This document shows, piece by piece, positions 18,217-26,691 of a DNA stretch of 64,000 nt. The DNA is taken from contig JAQMWT010000189.1 of NCBI GenBank assembly GCA_029834535.1, positions 1 through 64,000 of the forward strand, written 5' to 3'. Source of the stretch: Chrysophaeum taylorii (Eukaryota > Sar > Pelagophyceae > Pelagomonadales > Pelagomonadaceae). The notes under the pieces were generated by a model. That model worked only from the letters and a program-made list of their open reading frames with translations. It was not told where the DNA came from and did not search any database. The number at the start of each line of letters is the position of its first letter. Position 1 is the stretch's first letter. The position numbers and the translations under genes were made by a program.

Positions 18217-19740
18217 TTGCACCCGATGATTGTTGCACCTGCTACGTTGCGCAAGCGCATTATTCGACTCTACCATGACACTCCGGTTAACGGTGGTCAT
18301 ATGGGACGTCACAGTACTGTCCAGGCTATCCAAGAACGATTTTGGTGGCCTCACATGTCGAACGAAGTTGGAGTCTTCATTTCTGAATGTTTAGTTTGCC
18401 AGAAAGCTCGTACGCCTGAGCCGAAACGAGCCGGACTCTTGCAGCAGCCCGTCTACGATGGTGATGGTGCTGTTCTTTGCATGGATTTATTTGGACCCTT
18501 GCCCAGCGCTGGTCCCGATACGTATCTTCTAGTATTTTTTGATCCGTTCTCGCATTTCTTGATTCTGGATGTTCTGAACGATAAGACTGCTGAGTCTGTC
18601 CTCGAGTCTTTTGTCATTAACATTCTTCTCAAGGGCTACTTGTCCCAGATGATTCGTACCGACAACGGTAAAGAGTTCGTGAACAAGTTGCTGCGCGAGT
18701 TTTGCCATCTCTTTAACACCCGATACCAAACTACGATTCCCTATCATGCCCAGTCGAACCCGGCTGAGCGTGTCAACCGATTTTTCAAGGCCTTCCTCCG
18801 TGCTTGCCTTCAGGGCCGGAACATTGCGGATTGGCCTGACTTTGCTCATTATATTGCGTTTTGCTACAACCGCAAGTTTATTCCAGGCACGCAGATTTCT
18901 CCCTTTATGCTGCGCCTCAACCGTCAGCCGATGCTACCGACTGACTACACGCTTATGGACTTTGATCCGCGATTATTGCCGAAGACTCGCTCTGATGCAG
19001 TCGCCGAAACTCGTGAACGATTGAAATATTATACGAAGATCGTCCGCGAGGCTCGTGATAAAGCTTTGAAGAAACAACGACTGGCTTACAATGCTGATCA
19101 TGTTGATGTTGAATACAAGGAAGGATCGCACGTTCTGCTCTACATTCCCTTCCTTCAGAACAAACTTCGACCGGAATGGCGAGGGCAGTTTATTATCAAG
19201 GAACGCCTTTCCCCGGTCACCTATAGGATTGAGTCTCTCGACTCTCCGCCCGAAGAACGACGTGTTCATGTTAGTCAGATCACGCCGGTGATGGTACCTC
19301 CGATCGTTGATCAAGCCATCCGCAAACCCGAAGAAACCTTCCGTGATGATTATCAGCATGGTAAGTTTGTTGTTTTCCGGATTCCCGACCGGAAGCGCTC
19401 TGATTGGCGCAAGATTATTTATGTTGCTGAAGTTTACGAGCCTTACGATTACCAAAATGATCGTGTTGCTCTACATTTCTATTCTAATTTGGGTCCGAAC
19501 GATGATGTCGCTTATTTCAAGCCGACCTCTCACCTTTCGCACCGCAAGCTCAAGCCCGAGTTCAAGGACGTTGAAGGTCGAAGTTTCACCGACAAGTCCC
19601 GAATTTCCTCCAACACAACTCCTTGTGTCACGGATTTCGCTCCGCACGAGATTGATGTGTTGATACCCAAGTTTACTTTACGCAGTGGCCGAGTTCCTGA
19701 ACCGGTCATCACCCGCGTTTACCAGAAGATTCGTTCATGA
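18217..19740 (+). CDS. Ty3/gypsy integrase
   Basis: Frame of 507 residues. The zinc-binding H-H-C-C module is seen as RLYHDTPVNGGHMGRH...FISECLVCQKAR (residues ~12-70). The catalytic core has LCMDLFGPLPS (first Asp, ~91), IRTDNGKEFVNKL (second Asp, ~150) and YHAQSNPAERVNRFFKAF (Glu, ~184), giving D,D-35-E-like spacing. The C-terminal part contains an SH3-like stretch (YKEGSHVLLYIPFL...RPEWRGQFIIKERLSPVTYRI), the GPY/F-type module of gypsy integrases. The enzyme integrates element cDNA. Part of the protein start lies upstream of the first ATG. Confidence 0.85.
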   Translation: MHPMIVAPATLRKRIIRLYHDTPVNGGHMGRHSTVQAIQERFWWPHMSNEVGVFISECLVCQKARTPEPKRAGLLQQPVYDGDGAVLCMDLFGPLPSAGPDTYLLVFFDPFSHFLILDVLNDKTAESVLESFVINILLKGYLSQMIRTDNGKEFVNKLLREFCHLFNTRYQTTIPYHAQSNPAERVNRFFKAFLRACLQGRNIADWPDFAHYIAFCYNRKFIPGTQISPFMLRLNRQPMLPTDYTLMDFDPRLLPKTRSDAVAETRERLKYYTKIVREARDKALKKQRLAYNADHVDVEYKEGSHVLLYIPFLQNKLRPEWRGQFIIKERLSPVTYRIESLDSPPEERRVHVSQITPVMVPPIVDQAIRKPEETFRDDYQHGKFVVFRIPDRKRSDWRKIIYVAEVYEPYDYQNDRVALHFYSNLGPNDDVAYFKPTSHLSHRKLKPEFKDVEGRSFTDKSRISSNTTPCVTDFAPHEIDVLIPKFTLRSGRVPEPVITRVYQKIRS

Positions 19741-19816
19741 GATGCTCGTATGGCGAAGCCGTGCTCCTCGCGCTAGCACCTCGCTGGGGCTGCTCGAATT
19801 CTTACCAGGGGAGTCC

Positions 19817-20060
19817 TGTGGCGGCAACTCCTGCCTCCTAAGGCTTACCCCTCTTCTAGGCCCCCCCCTTATCAGGGGCACCCTACTCCGTTCTGATGAT
19901 GTCAGTGTTCTCTATGACATCATCTTCCTTTTCCGTGACATGCGTCACCCTGATTTCTGTGTTTTCGATATCCTTGATCATAAAGCAACAGCCGATCCTC
20001 AAGTTGTGAGGACCAGGCACGGAAGTTGTTTGTGGTTGTGTGGCGGGAGAACGGCCATCC
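19817..20060 (+). repeat. Start of the LTR of the gypsy fragment
   Basis: TGTGGCGGCAACTCCTG at 19,817 is shared with 60,288, followed by CTAAGGCTTACCCC and a GACATCAT stretch in both. It begins with TG as LTRs do and follows a purine tract. The right boundary with the MTase-bearing part of element C is approximate. Confidence 0.55.
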
Positions 20061-20071
20061 TCGTCCAGTGA

Positions 20072-21223
20072 CTCCACCAAGGGCACGGACGCGAGCGGCC
20101 AACCCCTCTGCTCAAAACAGCCATTATTGCAGGTGGACTTCACCTGGAGGGTTTCGACACTTTTCTCAAGCGCTTCGACAAACGCCTAACTGTCGTAGTC
20201 ACCTGTGAAATCAACGATATCCTGCGCACCCGTGCGCAACACCTCTTCCCGCATGCCAAGCACTATGCGGACCTCAGAAAACTCAATGCCGCACTCCAAA
20301 CCGGCAAAATACGACTCCCTACATTCGACCTGGCAGTTTTTACTTTGCCCTGCCAACATCTGAGTGTAATGAAGGACGACGACGGTTATGCCACTCCGAT
20401 CACCGCCGACCTTTTTGTCAAAGAACAACTCCGCTTCGTTCGTTGCACGCTCCCGACCTATGCCATTGTCGAGAACGTCCCTCCCAACCCCCGAACTCAC
20501 CATGAGTATGCTCAACTCGCCGAAGGTTATCAGCGCTTAGGCTACTTCCGCCATTCCGGCGTCTACAATGCCTCTGCTTTTGGTGATGTCATCAGCAAGA
20601 CACGCTATCTCGCTGTGTATGCCCGGCATCCGCTCACTGGCTACAACCTCGAGAAAACCGCCTCTCCTTGGTTAACCTCGCCTCCGAGCATGGTTCCTCT
20701 CCTGGATCCCAGTCACACCATCCCTGACGATCTCTGGATCGCCAAACCCGCCCTTCGTGGTACAGTGTCCCGTTCCACATTGGACTACTACCAGCACAAG
20801 GCCACCTACTCCTACAAGCCCGCAAACGCCTCGAAACTCTCGATTTCCGAGAATGCCCGCATCTGCCAAATGCTCGCACGTCTCAACAAGCCCTTCACGG
20901 ACCTCGGTCTCGATGCCGACAGCACCCCCTACGCCACAATGGCGTCCATTTCCAACCTACTGGTTTTCACGCTCCTGCGCACTCTCGCCGCTTGGAACAC
21001 CATCCGCTGTTTTCATGCCTCGGAGTCTCAATGTGATTCCCATTTGGATGGAGCCATCACCAGCACCGCCGCTACTGTCGTCGCCTGTGGCTACTTCCCG
21101 CGCGCCTCCCTCACCCTCCATACCAGGCCCCCTAAGACTTTCGACTGTTCCCATCAACCCGCAGTCTTTTCCCCAACGCACTCCTTTTCCCTGGATGTTC
21201 CCCCTTACCCTTGCGATCGTTAA
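20072..21223 (+). CDS. Divergent DNA cytosine-5 methyltransferase-like domain of element C
   Basis: A continuous frame of about 384 codons, open before its first ATG (20,345). Motif I-like AIIAGGLHLEGFDTFL is followed by VVVTCEINDILR (Glu of motif II), HAKHYADLRKL (Asp of motif III), FDLAVFTLPCQHLSV (catalytic Pro-Cys-Gln), PTYAIVENVPPN (ENV motif VI), AFGDVISKTRYLAVYAR (motif VIII) and SKLSISENARICQML (motif IX-like). This set is more canonical than that of family A, including a true PCQ and ENV. It would methylate DNA cytosine. The C-terminal ~90 residues are a linker like that following the family A MTase. The sequence is not closely similar to family A. Confidence 0.82.
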   Translation, partial: LHQGHGRERPTPLLKTAIIAGGLHLEGFDTFLKRFDKRLTVVVTCEINDILRTRAQHLFPHAKHYADLRKLNAALQTGKIRLPTFDLAVFTLPCQHLSVMKDDDGYATPITADLFVKEQLRFVRCTLPTYAIVENVPPNPRTHHEYAQLAEGYQRLGYFRHSGVYNASAFGDVISKTRYLAVYARHPLTGYNLEKTASPWLTSPPSMVPLLDPSHTIPDDLWIAKPALRGTVSRSTLDYYQHKATYSYKPANASKLSISENARICQMLARLNKPFTDLGLDADSTPYATMASISNLLVFTLLRTLAAWNTIRCFHASESQCDSHLDGAITSTAATVVACGYFPRASLTLHTRPPKTFDCSHQPAVFSPTHSFSLDVPPYPCDR

Positions 21224-21659
21224 CCTTATGGTTGCGATGGAGGACGGCGCCTAATACGCTTGCTCCCTGCGGCGGCCCCGGCCGTCCCGGAGTGAGACGG
21301 TGCCTGCCCGCCTCCCGGGCTGGCCGGTTAGCACCCGGAAAGTCTGCGCTGGGATGGGGTTCGCTCGGTTGGGTAGAACGCGACGGACGGGTCGATTATT
21401 CGTGGACCAAAACGTTCGCGGTCTGCGACGCGACGAGAAGAAGGAAGAGTTGTTCGCATCTTTACGGCGGCGGGACATCTTCGCGGCCACGTCAGTCACA
21501 TCGCGGTCTCCTCGTCGTATGGCGACAAGCTTGATGGTCACTCTCCGCCGACCGACCTTTCGGCGTTCCTCGTCTACAGGCCCGTGATTCCGGACTGGCT
21601 CCTGTCGGTCCGGCCTGGCTCCCATGCTCGGGCGAGGTCTGAAGTTAGTTAGTTAGTTA
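21205..21659 (+). mobile_element. Short LINE-tailed retroposon S1 (SINE-like)
   Basis: Begins TTACCCTTGCG...GGTTGCGATGGAGGACGG, like the copy at 48,514. It ends CCTGGCTCCCATGCTCGG then GAGGTCTGAAG(TTAG)n. The last ~45 bp resemble the 3' end of the LINE at 29,095-31,810. This copy is the longest of three (others at 35,692-35,926 and 48,514-48,878). I see no clear pol III A/B boxes and no credible protein. It is either a SINE parasitising the LINE or a LINE 3' derivative. Confidence 0.65.
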
Positions 21660-21771
21660 TCGTGGAGATCCGCATCGTGGAAGAAGATATAAAGATCCGC
21701 ATCGTGGCGTCACAGCGAACTTTCCGAACCGAGCACTGTGGATTATGCGCCACGCCCTCCTCCTCATTATC

Positions 21772-22430
21772 ATGGCAACGACCGACGGGCCGTCCTCCGC
21801 CACCGCCGCCTACAGAGACCTCGCAGACGACGAAATTCTCGCGCTCTGGCGCGATCGCAACGAACGATGCGAACCCTGTTCGGCCGAGGGATGCGACGCC
21901 TGCTGCCGGACCGGCCGCCGATTCTCGACGAAGCACGATGGCTACACGTATGTCTACGGCCGCCAACGTCGAATCAACGCCGCGCGCCTCCTCCGGACCG
22001 ATGCGAACGACGCCGCGCCGAACGCGATTCCGGCGCCCGTCGGACAGGTACGGACGGTCGACGGTCCTCCGCAGCCTCGCGTCGCCCCGGCTGCGCTCGC
22101 TCCCGACGCGACCTTGCCCGCCGCCACCCGGGCAACCGCCGTCGACGACGCCGCGGCTACGTATCGGAGCTTCACCGATGCCCAGATCCTCGACTTCTGG
22201 CAACACCGCGAGGACGCGTGCGCGTCGTGCGCGGGACGCGGCTGCGACACCTGCTATCGAACGGGGTACCGTTTTACGTCCAAGCACGCCGGATACAGAT
22301 ACGTCCGCGACCGCCACCGCCGGCTCGCCGCGCACCACGCGGCTTCGCCCGAGGAGACCGCGGCGCAGAGACACGCGCACGCGGAAGAGCAGCGCCAGCC
22401 CGCGAGCGCGCGCCGACGCGCGGGGCGAGC
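21772..22430 (+). CDS. Helitron N-terminal duplicated CxxC zinc modules
   Basis: The frame starting at the ATG at 21,772 (MATTDGPSSATAAY) contains two tandem copies of one module. Copy one is YRDLADDEILALWRDR...CEPCSAEGCDACCRTG then a KHDGYTYVYGRQRR end (21,810-21,980). Copy two is YRSFTDAQILDFWQHR...CASCAGRGCDTCYRTG then KHAGYRYVRDRHRR (22,160-22,325). Each has a C-x2-C-x4-C-x2-C core with Gly, resembling DnaJ-type zinc ribbons. A charged Arg/Glu-rich array follows and the reading frame appears to change near 22,400. Likely role: DNA or protein contact by the Helitron replicase. Confidence 0.55.
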
Positions 22431-22439
22431 GCGACGCTC

Positions 22440-23587
22440 GACTGGCGACCAATGCCGCCGAGCAGCGCGAATCGCGCGACCGCGCCGACGAACGAGGGGA
22501 CCGCGACGCCCGGCTCGCGACCCATGCCCACGAACAACGCGAATCGCGCCAACGAACCGACGACCACGGCCAGCGCGCCGCGCGGCTCGCCGCCCACGCC
22601 ACAGAACAGCGACGCACCCGCCAAAATGTCGTCAACGAAGTGCGGCGACGCCCGACCTTCGTCGCCCGCTGCGCCCTCGAGGACTTCGACGAGACTACCG
22701 TCCCTACGCACGACGCCGGCGCGATGGACAAAGTCTGTCCGTACTGCTACGCGCTTTACTGGCAGTCGGCGGAGACGACCAAAAACAAATACAACCGGTG
22801 CTGCTCGGGGCGCACGATCGTGCTCCCCGACCCTTCGAACCCGCCTCCGGAGTTCGTCCATCTCATCACGACCCCCCACGCCACCGGCCGCGCCTTCAGG
22901 GCCGACACCCGCAAGCTCAACAACGCTTTCACGTTCGCGAGCGTGCAGGTCCACGACGAGCGCCCGTTCGCCAGAAGCAACACGACCTCGAGCAATCGGT
23001 GCGCCCTCAGCGCCCTGCGCATCTCGGGGCAAATACACCACCGCCTCGGCTCCTTGCGGCCGCGGGCCGGCGAGGCGCCTATGTTCGCGCAGACGTACCT
23101 GCTCGATCCCGGCACGCAACTCCAGCACGGCCTCCAGTCGTCGCTCCTGAAAGATCGCGTGGTCCGCACGGTCCAGGCCGTCATCCTCGCCAACAGCCGC
23201 TTCGTCCGAACGTTTCGACACGCCGACGCCTACATCAACAGCGCGAACGCCGACGCAACCAACGCGCGAATCGTCATCCACGCCGAACAAAGGCCCGCCG
23301 ACCACCACGCGCGACGCGGAAACGCGCAGGTCGTCGACGAGGTCGCCATGATCGTCATCGGCGACGAAGAGACCGGCGTGCCGAACCGCGACATCGTCGT
23401 CCACTGCGAGGGCGCGCACGGGCGGCCCGAGCTCGAGCTCATCAGCATCTACAACGGGCAGCGCGATCCCCTGCACTTCACCCTCATGTTCCCCACGGGG
23501 CGGCCCAGCGGCTACAACATCGGAATCAACAAGGTTAACCCCGAGGACGGGACCGCCCGCCTCACCACCATCACGCCCAAGGAATAA
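22440..23587 (+). CDS. Helitron replicase N-terminal region
   Basis: Part of a longer open frame (21,662-23,587); only its portion after ~22,440 looks coding. It opens with repeated ERDARLATNAAEQRESR-like units, then KVCPYCYALYWQSAE...NRCCSG, a cysteine-containing motif typical of the region before the Helitron-like N domain. PEFVHLIT, NNAFTFASV and GLQSSLLKDRVV are Helitron-like features, as are RPELELISIYNGQRDPLHFTLMFPTG and GYNIGI. The role is in the rolling-circle transposition protein. Continuity with 23,738 onward is broken by at least one frame change. Confidence 0.75.
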
Positions 23588-23737
23588 TACATTTATCGCG
23601 CGCACCTCCGCGCGCCAAAACCCGGACAAACCACGTGCCGGCCCCGAGGAAGAAACCAAGAGAGAGGCAACAACAACACTTCGCCGATACTGGTCCTCGC
23701 CCTCCACGTTTTTCCCCTCATCCACCGCCTCAACCAC

Positions 23738-24365
23738 TTGAGCCACGAGTACTTCCTCGACGGCGCCGTCAAGATGGAGGTGTCGCGGATCGAGTGGTGC
23801 CGCCAGAACCAAAAGAAGCTGCGCGCCGATCTCTACTTCGGTCTCCAAGACGCCGTCGCGGATGGCGAGGCGGGCAACGCGGGCAAACGCAGCATCCTCC
23901 CGTCCACGTTCAAGGGGTCGCAGCGAGAGATGCGCGCCGCCTACCAGGACGCCATGGCCATCGTCAGAGTTTGCGGCAGGTCCTTATTCTTCATTACGTT
24001 CACGTGCAACCCGAAGTGGGACGAAATCATGGCCGAGCTCTACGAGTACGAGGAGCCCCACATGCGACCCGACCTCATCATCCGCGTCTTTCACATCAAG
24101 CTCGCCGAGCTCCTCCGCGACCTCACCGAGCGCTCCGTCCTCGGCCGCGTGCACGCGTACACGTACACGATCGAGTACCAGAAGCGCGGCCTGCCCCACG
24201 CCCACATCCTCCTCATCCTCGACAGCCGAGACGACATCGCCGCCGACGACGTCGACAAGGTCGCCTGCGCAGAGCTCCCCGACCCGAACGACCCGAACCA
24301 AAAGGAACTCCTCCAAATCGTCGTCAGCCAGATGCACCACGGACCCTGCGGCCGCGACTACCCGT
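23738..24365 (+). CDS. Helitron HUH-type Rep nuclease domain
   Basis: Reads LSHEYFLDGAVKMEVSRIEW and NQKKLRADLYFGLQDAV, the classical Helitron_like_N block. RSLFFITFTCNPKWDEI follows, then the two-histidine HUH motif in EYQKRGLPHAHILLIL. The HUH endonuclease nicks and joins single DNA strands through a tyrosine in rolling-circle transposition. The Tyr motif expected after the HUH is close to or beyond the junction at about 24,365, where family A LTR sequence begins, so the protein is truncated. Confidence 0.85.
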
Positions 24366-24369
24366 CGTG

Positions 24370-24462
24370 CCCCTGCATTGACTGTGTAGAAAGGAAGAAG
24401 AAGGGTAAGGAAGAGATCATGTTCTCAACGGACGGATAAGGGTAAGAAGCATCAGATTTCTC
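24370..24462 (-). repeat. Family A LTR scrap
   Basis: GTGTAGAAAGGAAGAAGAAG, then GGGTAAGGAAGAGATCA and GTTCTCAACGGACGGATAAG up to CAGATTTCTCTGCAG match the outer end of the LTRs at 34,570-34,660 and 52,300-52,382. Only this end is present, between the Helitron and family D. Confidence 0.7.
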
Positions 24463-24465
24463 TGC

Positions 24466-24951
24466 AGAGACACGTATTCCTCGAGGAAAGATCCATACCG
24501 GGCGATCGAGTGCCGATTGGATGAATGCCTGAGGAATGTCCGCGTGCGCGACCGGGAGCTTGTGCTTCACGGCGATGGCGAGCAGTAGCCGGTTGGTAGC
24601 GAGCATTGCGGTTGGTGAGGATGTGGCATAAAAGTCAATGCCTACACGTGCCAAGAAAGCTCGGGCGACTAGACGAGCTTTGTAGCGGTCTGGAGTGCCT
24701 TCAGCAAAATACTTGATCTTCAGCACGAGCTTCGTCGAGATAGACGAACGGTCTGGTGGTAAAGGCTCAAGCTTGAATACACCATTGGAGCACAATCCTT
24801 CAATTTCCTTGCGAATCGAAGCGATATGCTTTAACTTATCTTCTTCGCTGAGTCCTTTAAGTTCGACAATCTTTTCAGGCTCATAGACAATATCTTCAGC
24901 GGTCACAAGTTGTAACACGACATGATCGATGTGCTGCAAATCATAGTCCAT
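24466..24951 (-). pseudogene. Copia RT start, family D
   Basis: Reads SISTKLVLKIKYFAEGTPDR, KARLVARAFLARVGIDFY and PVAHADIPQAFIQSALD, which are copia RT motifs (K-x-R-LV-A-R-G-like and the first catalytic Asp in AHADIPQAF). It corresponds to the RT of family A at 10,670-11,090 but is clearly diverged. Just upstream, 24,948-25,010 is a short tandem duplication around TATAATGTTTTGATC. The remainder of RT is not present here. Confidence 0.75.
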
Positions 24952-25182
24952 GACTTCTTGTATAATGTTTTGATCTATAGTCTATGACTTCCTGTATAAT
25001 GTTTTGATCACTTCGACTGAGGAAGAGGTGTCCGAGTTCGCCAGAATCATGCATGAAGGCATGCCTGTGACGAGAAGCTAGATGGTAGTGTTGATGCGCG
25101 GAGATGTCCCATAAAAGAGAGGAGCCCATACAACAGAGTTCTTGATTCCACTGACGCGCATCCTAGCTAGTAATCGACAGAT

Positions 25183-25221
25183 GTTTGTCTGTCTGTCTGT
25201 CTGTCTGTTTGTTTGTTTGTC
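25183..25221 (+). repeat. Microsatellite (TCTG)n/(TTTG)n
   Basis: Tetranucleotide run TCTG repeated, changing to TTTG, between family D sequence and the Helitron 3' part. Confidence 0.9.
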
Positions 25222-25249
25222 CCCCGATTTAGGGCAAGGATCAGTTTGG

Positions 25250-25830
25250 CCCGCGAGCCAGACAGTGATCCTCCAAGCCGTCTACGGCGACCTCGCAGCC
25301 TATTTTCACGACCCGCGGCGGCTCTTTCGGCGCGCCATTCTCACGACCCGTCGAAACGATGTCGTCGATGCTGACAACGCGCGCATGACCGCTGCCTTTT
25401 TTTCCCGGAGACGAGGCGTCGGAGTTCTTTTCGGCAGACTAGGTTGGGTCGGAAGACGACGCCTCGCTCTTTACAGTCGAGTTTTCGACTCCCTGACAAC
25501 CAACGGCATGCTGACTTTGATCGCGAGCTTAAAGTCTTCGCAACCTCGACCCGTCGCACGGCCACTGCAACGGTACCAGATACATGATCGATCGTGTCGT
25601 GTCACCGAGGCTCCTCCAAACTGTATCCCTTAAGCCCCACCGACGCCAAACGATCAACAAGAGCCAGGGCCAGACGCCCCGCGAGGTCGGCGTCCTCTTG
25701 GCAAAGCCCGTCTTCTGCCACGTCCAGCTCTACGTGGCTCTCTGTCGATCGGCAACCCCGAGGATATGCTCTTCTGAGTCGACGACTCCACCCTACCCCA
25801 CACGTGCTGCGCAATACCGATAAGCCCCCT
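25250..25830 (+). pseudogene. C-terminal end of a Helitron Pif1-like helicase
   Basis: Across frames one sees FPGDEASEFFSAD, VGSEDDASLFTVEF, RNLDPSHGHCNGTRYMIDR and TINKSQGQTPREVGVLLAKP followed by VFCHVQLYVALCRSATP. These are the characteristic last motifs of Helitron Pif1 helicases (TINKSQGQTL and QLYVALSRV). The reading changes frame more than once, so it is a relic. It is probably the 3' end of the Helitron whose 5' end is at 21,660; a separate copy is also possible. Confidence 0.75.
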
Positions 25831-25849
25831 CCCGGCGTCTACACGCGCA

Positions 25850-26355
25850 CTGTAGGTGAACTTACTGGGACCAGGTGAACTTACTGGGTCTAGACATTGG
25901 GACTAGGTGAACTGAGTGACCAGGTGAGCCTACTGAGACCAGGTGAGCTGACTGGAGTTTTTTGACAACTCAAACTCAAGCCCCCTCCCGGCGCCTACAC
26001 GCGCACTGTAGGTGAACTTACTGGGGCCAGGTGAACTTACTGGAACCAGGTGAACTTACTGGGGTTAGAGATTGGGACTAGGTGAACTTAGTGACCAGGC
26101 GAACTTACTGGGACCAAGTGAACTTACTGGGGTTTTTAGAGTAAACTCAAAGGTTAGCGGCGTGTGCGGATCAAAGCAGCTTAGATTGGCGGGGGTGAGA
26201 GCGACGAGTTCAGATGGGAGTGGGGTGAGTGGATGTGAGCACGAGTGGGTTTACGCCGAATTTACTGAGGTTAGAGATTGGGACTAGGTGAACTTACTGG
26301 GACCAGGTGAACTTACTGGGGTTGGAGATTGGGACTAGGTGAACTTACTGGCCTG
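25850..26355 (+). repeat. Minisatellite of AGGTGAACTTACTGG units
   Basis: About a dozen degenerate 15-18-bp units (AGGTGAACTTACTGGGACC and variants) arranged in blocks. The block start CCCCCTCCCGGCG(T/C)CTACACG occurs twice (25,831 and 25,980), indicating a higher-order repeat of about 150 bp. The interval 26,120-26,260 is less regular. No gene. Confidence 0.85.
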
Positions 26356-26691
26356 CACTTGTAGTACTCTGCCGGTGACATTTCGTCATGGCACGTGTAG
26401 TTCACAAGAACAGAATTGTCGTTATCAAGGTGGTCAACCAACACAGACGAGTGGTACGGCTTCCTGGGGAAGTCAACGTACAAAAGTTCCGCGTCGGTTT
26501 CTGTCTGCAAATCCAGTGCGGTGCCGCCCATGATACCATAGTCTTGTGTGGTACTTGCTAGGAGACATCCTTTCGGGACATCATTAGGCGGCCTAGCTTC
26601 TCTTCGAATGTTGAGAGCAGAGGCGATGCTGGCGGCGTGGCCCTGGTGCAGAGCGCTGACACTGACGAGGAACATCAATGTGCTGGACATG

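Larger units (their letters stand above)
17997..20060 (+). mobile_element. Gypsy-type LTR element fragment inserted in element C
   Basis: Contains a Ty3/gypsy integrase frame (18,217-19,740) followed by a purine-rich AGGGGAG stretch and an LTR start at about 19,817. That start matches the LTR at 60,288 (TGTGGCGGCAACTCCTG then CTAAGGCTTACCCC). It is bounded on both sides by element C sequence, so it is probably an insertion. It is a fragment, internally rearranged and broken. Confidence 0.6.
14625..21204 (+). mobile_element. LTR retrotransposon element C (MTase-bearing)
   Basis: Parts in order: LTR end and leader (14,640-14,880), gag (14,910-16,871), protease-like region (16,881-17,440), spacer frame (17,307-17,996), and a C5-MTase frame (20,072-21,223). 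A gypsy fragment (17,997-20,060) sits between spacer and MTase. A short retroposon (21,205 onward) adjoins the 3' side. The order gag, protease, spacer, MTase is that of families A and B, so I infer a distant relative of them. No integrase or RT of its own is recognisable in the window, so superfamily is uncertain. Broken fossil, several breaks. Confidence 0.65.
21660..25900 (+). mobile_element. Helitron (5' and 3' parts, interrupted)
   Basis: The GC-rich 5' part (21,660-24,365) encodes zinc-binding modules, a Helitron N-terminal domain and the HUH replicase. The 3' part (25,250-25,830) encodes the end of the SF1 Pif1-like helicase. Between them lie a family A LTR scrap, family D copia sequence and a microsatellite; most of the helicase is not in the window. 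Composition is much richer in GC than the flanks, suggesting a different history. A CCTACA...TGTAGG hairpin followed by CTGG near 25,980-26,025 could be a Helitron 3' end. Confidence 0.75.

Noticed and set aside
21205-21659. Protein-coding gene in S1 (frames on both strands of about 95-124 codons)
   Set aside because: Frames differ between the three copies of this repeat and are Arg-rich readings of GC-rich DNA; the unit behaves as a non-coding retroposon.
22274-23848. Long minus-strand frame of 524 codons
   Set aside because: It is antisense to the Helitron replicase in very GC-rich DNA; composition is Val/Gly/Ala/Arg-rich without any motif, a typical shadow frame.
25850-26355. CRISPR-like regular repeat
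   Set aside because: Units are directly adjacent or degenerate with no unique spacers; a eukaryotic minisatellite.
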